The notes below the pieces were generated by a model. The model was not told the DNA's origin. It saw only the letters and a list, made by a program, of their open reading frames with translations, and made no database searches. The position numbers and the translations under genes are program-made. Source: Pseudomonadota bacterium (lineage in GTDB: Bacteria; Pseudomonadota; Gammaproteobacteria; Competibacterales; Competibacteraceae). From it: 5,483 bases of DNA. Shown piece by piece: positions 1 through 5,483 of the stretch (position 1 is the first letter of the stretch; each line of letters begins with the position of its first letter). The DNA lies in the NCBI GenBank assembly GCA_018262135.1, contig JAGTSD010000141.1, forward strand, positions 1-5,483. Direction: 5' to 3'.

Positions 1-369
1 CTGGTGGAATCGTCGGGCATCATCGACATCGCCATTTCGCCGCAGCAAGCTACCATCGGCAGCCTGCTGACCCACGTCCGGCGCGGCGACGTGGCCAAGG
101 TGCATTCCCTGCGGCGCGGCGCCGCCGAGGCGATCGAAGCCATCGCCCACGGCGACTACAAGACCTCAAAGGTCGTGGGCCGGCGGGTCGAGGAAATCCG
201 CCTGCCGCCGGGTACCACCATCGGCGCCCTCGCCCGTGGCGACGGGGTGATCATTTGCCACCACGACACCGTGATCGAAGCGGACGACCACGTCATCCTG
301 TTCCTGATCGACAAGAAGCGGGTACCCGAAGTCGAACGGCTGTTCGCGGTGGGGGCCACGTTCCTGTAA
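1..369 (+). CDS. trkA: Trk potassium uptake regulator TrkA, C-terminal fragment (5' end outside window)
   Basis: TrkA is the cytoplasmic NAD(H)-binding RCK/KTN subunit that gates the TrkH/TrkG potassium channel. Only the last 122 codons are present, against about 458 in E. coli TrkA, so the gene is cut by the left edge. The visible part is the final RCK_C (TrkA_C) domain. It includes the very characteristic stretches [24 protein letters not shown] and AHGD near the start. The later blocks are [10 protein letters not shown], the [12 protein letters not shown] strand pair, and the [12 protein letters not shown] tail. It ends at TAA 367-369. The upstream half, with the nucleotide-binding Rossmann folds, is not visible. 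The assignment rests on recognising conserved TrkA C-terminal motifs. Another RCK_C protein is possible but unlikely, because the DKK..VERLF tail is typical of proteobacterial TrkA. Confidence 0.93.
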   Translation: MVESSGIIDIAISPQQATIGSLLTHVRRGDVAKVHSLRRGAAEAIEAIAHGDYKTSKVVGRRVEEIRLPPGTTIGALARGDGVIICHHDTVIEADDHVILFLIDKKRVPEVERLFAVGATFL

Positions 370-394
370 CTCCGCGCGACGACCTATCACCTTA

Positions 395-403
395 TGCTAA
401 AAT
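395..403 (+). promoter_or_regulatory. Candidate extended -10 promoter for the methyltransferase gene
   Basis: TGCTAAAAT matches the extended -10 form TGn-TATAAT, with five of six hexamer bases. It lies just after the trkA stop, in a short AT-richer patch of an otherwise GC-rich gap. No good -35 box is found 16-18 bases upstream, where the sequence is CGCGAC-like; extended -10 promoters can work without one. Transcription would start near base 410 and give an untranslated leader of about 75 bases. That leader contains a run of seven G (425-431), which could pair with CCCC at 438-441. This is a pattern match only. Confidence 0.45.
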
Positions 404-484
404 CCACCCACTCCGATTCCGAACGGGGGGGCGCCGTCCCCGCCATCATTCCAAAAACTACCAGGCGTTGACAGGACTCCGACC

Positions 485-1144
485 ATGACCGCATTCAATT
501 TCGAACTGGCCCGCCACAACATGATCGAGCAGCAGATCCGGCCTTGGGATGTGCTGGATCAGCGGGTACTGGACACCCTCCGCTGCGTGCCGCGCGAGGA
601 TTTCGTGCCGGAACGCTATCGCAACCTGGCGTTCAGCGACGTGGCCATCCCGCTCGGCCACGGCGAAGTCATGCTGAAACCCAACGTCGAGGGCCGGATT
701 CTGCAGGCGCTGGCAGTACAGCCGACCGATCACGTGCTGGAAGTAGGCACGGGCGGCGGTTATCTGACCGCCTGCCTGGCGCGACTGGCCGCTACCGTAG
801 TCAGCGTGGATATCGTTCCTGAATTCATCGAGGCCGCCCGCCAGAAGCTGAAGGCCCACGGCCTGGCCAACGTGGTGTTGCACGTCGGCGACGCCAGCCA
901 GGGCTGGGGCGGGCATCGCTACCACGCGATCGCCGTCACCGGCTCGGTGGCCGAGGTCGCCGAGATCTGGCGGCAAAGCCTGAGTCTGGGTGGCCGGCTG
1001 TTTATCGTGGCCGGCCAGCCACCCGTGATGGAAGCGCTGCTGATCACCCGGGTCGGCGAGCAGGAATGGGTCCGGGAAAGCCTGTTCGATACCGAGTTGC
1101 CGCCGCTGCGCAATGCGGCGCCGGTCAAAACCTTCGCCTTTTGA
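485..1144 (+). CDS. Protein-L-isoaspartate O-methyltransferase-like SAM-dependent methyltransferase
   Basis: This is a 219-residue class I SAM-dependent methyltransferase of the PIMT (PCMT) family, expected in the cytoplasm. The N-terminal block with MIEQQIRPW (residues 13-21) and VPREDFVPE (35-43) is typical of the family. SAM motif I is LEVGTGGGY (85-93), the ribose-binding acid is D109 in VSVDI, and GD at 135-136 is the later motif. Canonical Pcm has a GQTISQP active-site loop. Here the aligned segment is GHGEVMLKP (58-66), which lacks the conserved Ser/Thr, so isoaspartate repair activity is doubtful. This variant is, from memory, often found beside tolC in gammaproteobacteria, as it is here. 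ATG 485 is supported by AGGA at 473-476, eight bases upstream. The stop is TGA. A pcm gene symbol is withheld because of the divergent active site. Confidence 0.88.
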   Translation: MTAFNFELARHNMIEQQIRPWDVLDQRVLDTLRCVPREDFVPERYRNLAFSDVAIPLGHGEVMLKPNVEGRILQALAVQPTDHVLEVGTGGGYLTACLARLAATVVSVDIVPEFIEAARQKLKAHGLANVVLHVGDASQGWGGHRYHAIAVTGSVAEVAEIWRQSLSLGGRLFIVAGQPPVMEALLITRVGEQEWVRESLFDTELPPLRNAAPVKTFAF

Positions 1145-1202
1145 TGTGTGATGCGCGCAAGCGATGGGCGCGGCCTACGGATTCCCTACTGATGCAGGTC
1201 TC

Positions 1203-1211
1203 TGGTATATT
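1203..1211 (+). promoter_or_regulatory. Candidate extended -10 promoter for tolC
   Basis: TGGTATATT fits TGn-TATAAT with five of six hexamer bases. It sits 37 bases before the tolC ATG, in the only AT-rich patch of the methyltransferase-tolC gap. The best -35 candidate is TTCCCT at 1182-1187 with an 18-base spacer, which is weak. The start of transcription would fall near 1217-1219, inside the inverted repeat that follows. If real, this promoter would drive tolC and possibly the three genes after it. It is predicted from sequence alone. Confidence 0.45.
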
Positions 1212-1226
1212 AGCGTTTACTAATAT
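1207..1226. promoter_or_regulatory. Perfect 7-bp inverted repeat, operator-like, at the tolC promoter
   Basis: The arms ATATTAG (1207-1213) and CTAATAT (1220-1226) are exact reverse complements separated by six bases (CGTTTA). The repeat overlaps the candidate -10 box and the predicted transcription start, which is a usual place for a repressor operator. The overall length suits a dimeric helix-turn-helix repressor of the kind that often controls efflux genes (TetR or MarR families); that is inference, as no regulator gene is in view. The same arms could form an RNA hairpin just upstream of the Shine-Dalgarno if transcription starts further upstream. Confidence 0.5.
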
Positions 1227-1231
1227 CTAAG

Positions 1232-1237
1232 AAGGAG
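1232..1237 (+). promoter_or_regulatory. Strong Shine-Dalgarno of tolC
   Basis: AAGGAG lies ten bases before ATG 1248 and is the strongest ribosome binding site in the window. It fixes the start so that a complete signal peptide is encoded. Confidence 0.75.
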
Positions 1238-1247
1238 TCGGTCAGTC

Positions 1248-2705
1248 ATGCCCAAAGCGCATCATCTGGTGTTGGCCGGGATCATCGCTACGCTGTGTGG
1301 CTCACCTGCGGGGGCGGCAGACCTCCTGCAAGTTTACCGGCAGGCACTCGATAGCGACCCGGTGCTCAAGGCCGCCGCCGCCAGCCGCGAGGCCACGCAG
1401 GAGACCAGGCCGCAGGCCCGGGCCCTGCTGCTGCCGAACGTGGGAGTGACGGCCGAACAGGGCAGCACCTTCGGGATAGCGGGATCGCCGACCGGCCAGT
1501 CCTCCTTCAACAGCCACAACTATGCGATCGGCCTGGTGCAGCCGGTCTATAATCGCCGCAGCCAAGTGCAACAGCGGGTAGCGGATGCCGTGGTCGGACA
1601 GTCCGACGTGGACTTCCAAAACTCCCAGAACCAACTGATTCTACGAATATCGCAAGGCTATTTCGGGGTGCTGGCGGTGCTGGACAACCTGACCTACGCT
1701 ACCGCCGAGAAGAACGCCTTCGCCCGCCAGCTCGAACAGGCCAACCGGCGCTTCGAAGTGGGGCTGGCGACCATCACCGATGTCTATGATGCCCAGGCTC
1801 GTTTCGATGCCGCGGTCTCGCAGGAAATCGATGCCATCAACCGATTGGCCGACGCCCGCGAACTCCTGCGGCAACTGACCGGGCAGGAACACGCTGAGCT
1901 TAATCTGCTCAGCGAGCAGATGCCGCTGGCGCTACCCAAGCCGAGCGATCCCGAGGTTTGGGTCAACATGGCGTTGGAGAACAACCTGGGGTTGCGCAGC
2001 GCCAGTTTTGGCGTCGATCAGGCGCGGGAGAACATCAATCTGCAGAAAGCCGGCCACTATCCGACGCTGGATCTGCGGGCCAGCCGCGTCAACCTCGACA
2101 ACGGCATCACCGATACCTCCAGCAGCCAGGTCAACCTGGAACTGGCTATACCGCTTTACACCGGCGGCGCGGTCTCCTCACAGTCCCGCCAGGCAGCCTA
2201 CAATTACGAAGCCGCCCGCCAGAGCCTGGAAAACCAGCAGCGCGATACCGTCCGTACCGTCCGCAACGCCTACCGTGGGCAGGAAACCGCCATCAGCCAG
2301 ATCAAGGCACTTAACCAGACCCGCGTGTCCACCCGCAGCGCCCTGGAAGCCAATCAGGCGGGCTATGAAGTGGGTACCCGCACCATCGTGGACGTATTGG
2401 ACGCCGAGCGCAACGTCTACCTCGCTGAACGAAACTATGCCAGCGCACGCTATTCCTACATCGCCAATTATCTGATCTTGCGGCAGGCCGCCGGCCAGTT
2501 GTCGGAGGCGGATTTGACCGAGATCAATGGTTGGCTGGGCGGTCCGCGGTCCACCTCGGGCGCCGCGCCCGTGGTCTCCGCTGCGCCCGCTGGCAGCGGG
2601 CCAGCCAAGCCCGCTCCGAGCAAGAGCAAGAACGGCAAGTCCGCTGTGACCAAGCCTGCTGGCAAGGAACCGGCGACTCCAGTCATTCCCCCCGCAGTGA
2701 AATGA
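1248..2705 (+). CDS. tolC: TolC-family outer membrane channel protein
   Basis: This is the outer-membrane/periplasmic exit duct used by tripartite efflux pumps and type I secretion. It acts as a trimer. The 485 residues are near the usual length (about 490 in E. coli). Residues 1-23 are a signal peptide, probably cut after AGA. The two TolC structural repeats are clear. Their beta segments are near 91-104 (NYAIGLVQPVYNRR) and 292-307 (SSQVNLELAIPLYTGG). The matching helix turns are VGLATITDVYDA (171-182) and VGTRTIVDVLDA (375-386). By motif spacing, the E. coli gate residues Y362, R367, D371 and D374 correspond to Y373, R378, D382 and D385. T152 and D153 correspond to T177 and D178, so the aperture lock looks intact. 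The last 50 residues or so form a Pro/Ala/Lys-rich low-complexity tail, probably disordered in the periplasm. tolC may head the transcript that includes the following genes. Confidence 0.95.
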   Translation: MPKAHHLVLAGIIATLCGSPAGAADLLQVYRQALDSDPVLKAAAASREATQETRPQARALLLPNVGVTAEQGSTFGIAGSPTGQSSFNSHNYAIGLVQPVYNRRSQVQQRVADAVVGQSDVDFQNSQNQLILRISQGYFGVLAVLDNLTYATAEKNAFARQLEQANRRFEVGLATITDVYDAQARFDAAVSQEIDAINRLADARELLRQLTGQEHAELNLLSEQMPLALPKPSDPEVWVNMALENNLGLRSASFGVDQARENINLQKAGHYPTLDLRASRVNLDNGITDTSSSQVNLELAIPLYTGGAVSSQSRQAAYNYEAARQSLENQQRDTVRTVRNAYRGQETAISQIKALNQTRVSTRSALEANQAGYEVGTRTIVDVLDAERNVYLAERNYASARYSYIANYLILRQAAGQLSEADLTEINGWLGGPRSTSGAAPVVSAAPAGSGPAKPAPSKSKNGKSAVTKPAGKEPATPVIPPAVK

Positions 2706-2729
2706 CCGACGGTCGCTCTGCTTCTGGCC

Positions 2730-3260
2730 ATGAGCGAACCGGGTGGCGCTGAGCGGTCGCCGCCGGCTGCCAGAGTCACGCTGGCAGGTCTACCGCGCCG
2801 GCTGGCTGCCATCGTCTACGACAGCCTGCTGCTGCTCGGCGTGCTGGTCGGTGCGACTGCCCTGGCGCTCGGGCTGGCGGTGGCGGTGCTCGGTAGTGAG
2901 CCCGTCAGGCTCTATAACCCGCTGGCGGGTAATCCCTTCTTTCAGACTTATCTGCTGCTGGTCTGTTTCTTCTTCTATGGCGGATTCTGGACCCACGGTG
3001 GCCAAACCCTGGGGATGCGCGCCTGGCGGTTGCGGTTACAGCGCCGCGATGGCCAGGGCATTAGCTGGTGGCAGGCGCTGCTACGGTTTCTGATCGGTGG
3101 GCTCTGGCTGACCCCGGTGGTCTACCTCCCTTGGGCGCTCGGCGTCAGCGTCGGTCTCAGCCTGGCTGCCGGTGTCGGTGTTCTACTGGTGCTGCTGCTG
3201 CTTCGTCTGCCCGACCGCGCATCGGAAACGGAACTGGTGGTGCTGCCCAAAAAAGCCTGA
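2730..3260 (+). CDS. RDD-family small integral membrane protein
   Basis: This is a 176-residue inner-membrane protein of the RDD family, whose general function is not settled. The family signature is visible: an Arg pair and Asp at the first membrane helix ([16 protein letters not shown], residues 21-36) and the loop [15 protein letters not shown] (89-103) after the second helix. Hydrophobic segments lie at about 32-54, 70-87, 116-136 and 137-160, and the tail is short and polar. ATG 2730 is the only ATG that keeps the first helix, and an in-frame stop at 2703 (the tolC TGA) bars extension. No convincing Shine-Dalgarno precedes it, so translation may depend on coupling to tolC, which ends 24 bases upstream. 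A link to export or ion balance would be speculation. Confidence 0.85.
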   Translation: MSEPGGAERSPPAARVTLAGLPRRLAAIVYDSLLLLGVLVGATALALGLAVAVLGSEPVRLYNPLAGNPFFQTYLLLVCFFFYGGFWTHGGQTLGMRAWRLRLQRRDGQGISWWQALLRFLIGGLWLTPVVYLPWALGVSVGLSLAAGVGVLLVLLLLRLPDRASETELVVLPKKA

Positions 3261-3294
3261 TCGGATCATAGAAAACGCGAGTGGGAGGGCGAAC

Positions 3295-4626
3295 ATGAAA
3301 ATTACGATTTTTGGCTCCGGCTACGTCGGGCTGGTCACCGGTGCCTGCTTCGCCGATGTGGGTAACGACGTCCTCTGCGTGGACGTGGACCCGCGCAAGG
3401 TCGCCATGCTCCAGCGCGGCGAAATCCCCATTCACGAGCCGGGTCTCGACGACGTGGTCCAACGTAATAGCGCCAGCGGCCGGTTGCAATTTACCACCGA
3501 CCTTGCGGCGGGCGTGGCTCACGGCCTGTTCCAGTTCATCGCCGTCGGCACCCCGCCAGACGAGGACGGCTCCGCCGATCTTCAACACGTCCGTGCCGTA
3601 GCCCGCGTGATCGGCCGGCACATGGATTCTTACCGGGTGGTGGTCAACAAATCCACCGTACCAGTGGGCACTGCCGACGTGGTGCGCGACACCATCGCCG
3701 CCGTGCTGGCCGAACGCGGCCTGGACATCCCGTTTGTGGTGGTTTCCAACCCGGAATTTCTCAAGGAAGGCGCGGCGGTGCAGGACTTCATGCGGCCCGA
3801 CCGCATCATCGTCGGCAGTGACGACCAGCAGGCTACGGTCCACTTGCGCAACCTGTATGCACCGTTCAACCGCAACCGCGACCGGCTGATCGAGATGGAC
3901 GTGCGCTCGGCGGAACTAAGCAAGTACGCCGCCAACGCCATGCTGGCGACCAAGATCAGTTTCATGAACGAAATAGCCAATCTGGCCGAACGGCTGGGCG
4001 CGGACATCGAAAAGGTCCGGGTCGGCATCGGTGCCGATCCCCGTATCGGGTATCACTTCATCTATCCGGGCGCGGGATACGGGGGATCGTGTTTCCCCAA
4101 GGACGTCAAGGCTCTGGAATACACGGCCCGGTCCGCGAACTACGAGGCCACCCTGCTGCAGGCGGTGGAGGCGGTCAACGAGCGCCAGAAGAACGTGCTG
4201 TTCGGCAAAATCCAGCGTCATTTCCAAGACGACCTGCGCGGGCGGACCTTCGCCCTGTGGGGACTGGCGTTCAAACCGGGCACCGACGACATGCGCGAAG
4301 CGCCCAGCCGCAACCTGCTGGAGGCGTTGTGGCGCGAGGGCTGCACGGTGCGGGCCTACGATCCGGCGGCGATGAACGAAGCTCGCCGGCTCTACGGCGA
4401 GCGGCCCGATTTTCAGTTGTGCGATCGGCCGATGGAGACCTTGGCCGGCGCCGACGCGCTGGTGATCGTGACCGAATGGAGCCTGTTCCGCAGCCCCGAT
4501 TTTGATGCCATCCGCCGGCAACTCCGACAGCCAGTCATTTTCGACGGGCGCAATCTCTACGATCCGGAGTACGTGCGCGAACTGGGCTTTGTCTACTACG
4601 CCATCGGCCGAGGCGAAATTTCGTGA
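3295..4626 (+). CDS. ugd: UDP-glucose 6-dehydrogenase
   Basis: The enzyme oxidises UDP-glucose to UDP-glucuronate with two NAD+ in the cytoplasm, supplying acidic sugar for capsule, exopolysaccharide or LPS. The 443 residues cover all three family domains. The N-terminal Rossmann fold carries GSGYVG (7-12), VGTPP (84-88) and KSTVPVGT (119-126). The NPEFLKEG block (152-159) follows. The central helix holds [11 protein letters not shown] (207-217), with K210 and N214. The catalytic motif is YGGSCFPKD (262-270), with nucleophile C266 and D270. The C-terminal domain has [13 protein letters not shown] (326-338). The spacing of K210, N214, C266 and D270 equals that of K204, N208, C260 and D264 in the S. 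pyogenes enzyme. The GIGADPRIG segment (244-252) favours UDP-glucose over GDP-mannose dehydrogenase (AlgD). ATG 3295 has GGGAGGG at 3283-3289 and begins directly at the MKITIFG strand. Confidence 0.95.
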   Translation: MKITIFGSGYVGLVTGACFADVGNDVLCVDVDPRKVAMLQRGEIPIHEPGLDDVVQRNSASGRLQFTTDLAAGVAHGLFQFIAVGTPPDEDGSADLQHVRAVARVIGRHMDSYRVVVNKSTVPVGTADVVRDTIAAVLAERGLDIPFVVVSNPEFLKEGAAVQDFMRPDRIIVGSDDQQATVHLRNLYAPFNRNRDRLIEMDVRSAELSKYAANAMLATKISFMNEIANLAERLGADIEKVRVGIGADPRIGYHFIYPGAGYGGSCFPKDVKALEYTARSANYEATLLQAVEAVNERQKNVLFGKIQRHFQDDLRGRTFALWGLAFKPGTDDMREAPSRNLLEALWREGCTVRAYDPAAMNEARRLYGERPDFQLCDRPMETLAGADALVIVTEWSLFRSPDFDAIRRQLRQPVIFDGRNLYDPEYVRELGFVYYAIGRGEIS

Positions 4627-5483
4627 TCATCCCCGTCATCCTGTCCGGCGGCAGCGGCACCCGGCTGTGGCCGCTGTCGCGCGAGGCCTATCCCAAGCAG
4701 TTTCTGCCGCTGGTGGATCACAACACCATGTTGCAGAACACTGCCCTGCGGATCGCCGGCTTGACCGGTGTGACTGCGCCGCTGGTGGTCTGCAACGAGG
4801 AACACCGGTTCATGGTGGCCGAGCAGTTGCGCGCGGTGGGCATCCAGCCCGCAGGGGTGATTCTGGAGCCGGTGGGTCGCAATACCGCGCCGGCGGTGGC
4901 GATTGCGGCGTTGCACGCCCAGTGCGAGGGCGCTGACCCCGTCCTGCTGGTGTTGCCCGCCGATCACGTCATCACCGATATCGAAGGCTTTCAGGCCGCC
5001 GTGTGCCGGGTTGCTCCGCACGCCGAGGCGGGCCGCCTGATCACCTTTGGCATCGTCCCGACTGCCCCGGAAACCGGCTACGGCTACATCAAGGCTGGCG
5101 CGCCCGTGGATGAATCCGGGGTGTGCAAGGTGGAGTGCTTCGTCGAGAAGCCCGACCTCGCCACCGCCCGAGGCTATCTGGAAACGGGCGCCTATTTCTG
5201 GAACAGCGGCATGTTCATGTTCCGGGGTTCCACCTTTCTGGCGGAACTAGAGCGCCTGGCCCCGGCGATGCTGGCCGCCTGCCAGCAGGCCCTCGCCGCC
5301 GGCCACGCCGATGCCGATTTCCTGTGGCTGGATCGCAAGGCCTTTGCCGCCTGCCCCAAGGATTCCATTGACTACGCGGTGATGGAGAAAACCCGCCATG
5401 CGGTGGTCATGCCGCTGGCGGTGGGCTGGAACGATGTCGGGTCCTGGTCGGCGTTGTGGGATGTGGGGGAACACGACGCCGAC
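4623..5483 (+). CDS. manC: Mannose-1-phosphate guanylyltransferase (ManC/AlgA type), 3' end outside window
   Basis: The enzyme makes GDP-mannose from GTP and mannose 1-phosphate in the cytoplasm. The window holds 287 codons in one open frame. The family is usually about 470-480 residues, with a C-terminal cupin that may add phosphomannose isomerase activity; that part is not visible, so the bifunctional form cannot be confirmed. Motifs in order are [12 protein letters not shown] (9-20), PKQFLPL (24-30), [10 protein letters not shown] (82-91), PADH (112-115), PETGYGYI (149-156), FVEKPD (173-178), WNSGMFMF (193-200), SIDYAVME (248-255) and GWNDVGSW (268-275). The start is GTG 4623, sharing GTGA with the ugd stop. 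GAGG at 4610-4613 serves as Shine-Dalgarno. The family N-terminus (short lead, then [11 protein letters not shown]) fits this start exactly. The overlap implies translational coupling with ugd. algA or cpsB are alternative names. Confidence 0.93.
   Translation, partial: MIIPVILSGGSGTRLWPLSREAYPKQFLPLVDHNTMLQNTALRIAGLTGVTAPLVVCNEEHRFMVAEQLRAVGIQPAGVILEPVGRNTAPAVAIAALHAQCEGADPVLLVLPADHVITDIEGFQAAVCRVAPHAEAGRLITFGIVPTAPETGYGYIKAGAPVDESGVCKVECFVEKPDLATARGYLETGAYFWNSGMFMFRGSTFLAELERLAPAMLAACQQALAAGHADADFLWLDRKAFAACPKDSIDYAVMEKTRHAVVMPLAVGWNDVGSWSALWDVGEHDAD

Noticed and set aside
424..442. CGGGG/CCCCG hairpin after trkA, possible terminator
   Set aside because: The stem is short, there is no T tract, and it lies downstream of a good promoter candidate.
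468..473. TTGACA, a perfect -35 hexamer
   Set aside because: It lies only 11 bases before the methyltransferase ATG, so any start of transcription would fall inside the coding region, and no -10 box follows at the right distance.
458..976. Minus-strand open frame opposite the methyltransferase gene
   Set aside because: The composition is that of a reverse-frame shadow, and the plus strand has all the SAM methyltransferase motifs.
1154..1172. CGCGC/GCGCG hairpin after the methyltransferase stop, possible terminator
   Set aside because: It has only five pairs with a nine-base loop and no T run after it, which is too weak to call a terminator.
3258..3268. TGATC-G-GATCA palindrome at the end of the RDD gene
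   Set aside because: Five-base arms with a one-base centre are expected by chance, and the repeat includes the stop codon. No promoter-like box accompanies it.
3172..3294. Extension of the ugd frame upstream to an ATG at 3172
   Set aside because: It would add 41 residues that overlap the end of the RDD gene in another frame and have no family match. ATG 3295 has a good ribosome site and begins exactly at the Rossmann-fold strand.
3157..3843. Long minus-strand open frame opposite ugd
   Set aside because: It is a shadow of the GC-rich ugd codons, with no recognisable domain, and lies opposite a clearly real gene.
3916..4521. Second long minus-strand open frame opposite ugd
   Set aside because: It is also a codon-bias shadow; the plus strand encodes the catalytic and C-terminal domains of ugd.
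3295..4626. GDP-mannose 6-dehydrogenase (AlgD) as the identity, given the GDP-mannose gene next door
   Set aside because: The GIGADPRIG segment and the [10 protein letters not shown] context match UDP-glucose dehydrogenases. AlgD, as I recall it, differs in both places.

Overview
The window is GC-rich and densely coded, and every supported gene lies on the plus strand. The proteins look gammaproteobacterial: a TrkA C-terminus, the PIMT-like methyltransferase/TolC gene pair, and a classical Gram-negative TolC with a signal peptide. I cannot assign a genus. A free-living, high-GC gammaproteobacterium that makes an exopolysaccharide or capsule is a reasonable guess, but it is inference.

Layout. 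Bases 1-369 are the 3' end of trkA (potassium uptake). A 115-base gap follows, with a good extended -10 promoter candidate. A PIMT-like methyltransferase (485-1144) comes next. A 103-base gap then carries a second extended -10 candidate, a perfect 7-bp inverted repeat overlapping it, and a strong Shine-Dalgarno. Then come tolC (1248-2705), a small RDD-family membrane protein (2730-3260), UDP-glucose 6-dehydrogenase ugd (3295-4626), and a mannose-1-phosphate guanylyltransferase (manC/algA type) that starts at a GTG at 4623 and runs off the right edge. There is no gene-free stretch longer than 300 bases.

How it fits together. The spacings downstream of tolC are 24 bases, 34 bases and a 4-base overlap. 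No terminator is visible between them, so tolC, the RDD gene, ugd and manC could be one transcript. Ugd makes UDP-glucuronate and the ManC-type enzyme makes GDP-mannose. Together they are two activated sugars used for acidic, mannose-containing surface polysaccharides, so the right edge probably opens a polysaccharide cluster. TolC is an outer-membrane exit duct. Whether it serves that polysaccharide or is only a neighbour cannot be decided here.

I found no mobile element, CRISPR array, RNA gene or clearly novel system. The points most worth a second look are the operator-like inverted repeat in front of tolC, the altered active-site loop of the PIMT-like protein, and the joining of tolC to sugar-nucleotide genes.
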